Assembly (NCBI GenBank): GCA_012271225.1
Contig: JAAXGS010000152.1
Location: 3,418-8,743, forward strand
DNA from: Dehalococcoidia bacterium
GTDB lineage: Bacteria; Chloroflexota; Dehalococcoidia; UBA6926
Direction of reading: 5' to 3'
DNA: 5,326 nt
Part shown: piece by piece, positions 5,162 to 5,326 of the stretch
Layout of the letters: each line of letters opens with the position of its first letter
How positions within the stretch are numbered: the first letter of the stretch is position 1
Notes under the pieces: model-generated
The model's input: only the letters and a program-made list of their open reading frames with translations
Database searches by the model: none
Told to the model about the DNA's origin: nothing
Made by a program: the position numbers and the translations under genes

Positions 5162-5326
5162 CTACCGTGTTTCCGCCGCCGGCCACGGCGCGGGCGCCTC
5201 CCACACCGGACGGCGGGCGGGCACTCGACCGGGCCATGCGGTGATCAACAGGGCCAGAAAGATCAGTGAACTGCCCACCCAGACCAGGCTCATGAGCGGG
5301 TTGATGAAGATGGCGAACGTGGCGGA
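5162..5326 (-). CDS. ccmF: CcmF, heme lyase subunit, C-terminal end
   Basis: Partial gene too short to stand out as an ORF. The minus-strand frame is open from the right edge (5326) to TAG at 5164-5162, giving the last 54 residues of a protein usually about 630-680 long. It reads FAIFINPLMSLVWVG (about 4-18), then a final hydrophobic helix to about residue 30 ending in AWPGR. This matches the end of CcmF, where the last periplasmic segment (...INPL..W.W.G) leads into the last helix and a WP..R tail. CcmF attaches heme from holo-CcmE to apocytochrome c, with CcmH and CcmI. Its placement right before ccmH supports the call over the related NrfE. The short C-terminal tail is rich in proline and arginine. 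Confidence 0.85.
   Translation of the reverse strand, partial: SATFAIFINPLMSLVWVGSSLIFLALLITAWPGRVPARRPVWEAPAPWPAAETR

Noticed and set aside
1..5326. CRISPR arrays, tRNA/rRNA genes, transposases or phage genes
   Set aside because: None seen. The window is fully accounted for by ctaB and the ccm operon, and the only direct repeat noticed is the ccmA/ccmB junction duplication.

Overview
The window is GC-rich bacterial DNA that is almost entirely coding. It carries most of a cytochrome c maturation (System I, Ccm) operon on the minus strand. The last third of a protoheme IX farnesyltransferase gene (ctaB/cyoE) on the plus strand converges on the operon's 3' end. The host makes both c-type cytochromes and heme O/A, so it has an aerobic-type respiratory chain. 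The protein style and the ccm-linked carboxypeptidase-regulatory-like membrane protein are reminiscent of Chloroflexota or a similar non-proteobacterial lineage. That assignment is inference and is not proven by the window.

Layout from left to right: the ctaB 3' end (1-336, +); a 9-bp gap; then, on the minus strand and therefore read right to left in transcription order: the ccmF 3' end (5162-5326), ccmH (4579-5139), a short ccmI-like gene (4185-4571), a 431-aa membrane-anchored extracytoplasmic protein without an established function (2893-4188), ccmA (2126-2896), ccmB (1335-2048), ccmC (549-1247) and ccmD (346-552). Three junctions are 4-nt stop/start overlaps (ATGA or GTGA). The other gaps are short, the largest being 87 nt between ccmB and ccmC. 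The operon promoter must lie beyond the right edge, and no stretch above 300 bp lacks a gene.

How the genes work together: CcmA (ATPase), CcmB, CcmC and CcmD form the ABC-type module that loads heme onto the chaperone CcmE and releases holo-CcmE. CcmF, CcmH and CcmI form the heme ligation side, with CcmH handling the thiols of the apocytochrome CXXCH motif. Neither ccmE nor ccmG is in the window, and ccmG is missing from its usual place between ccmF and ccmH.

The most notable findings are three. First, there is a decayed 73-bp tandem duplication of the ccmA-stop/ccmB-start junction, which leaves a 22-codon mini-ORF between two nearly identical TGA-NNNN-ATG reinitiation cassettes. Second, the 431-aa protein inserted between ccmI and ccmA ends in a cytoplasmic helical hairpin that resembles the one in the adjacent CcmI-like protein. 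Third, the tryptophan-rich heme motif of CcmC appears to carry a one-residue insertion.
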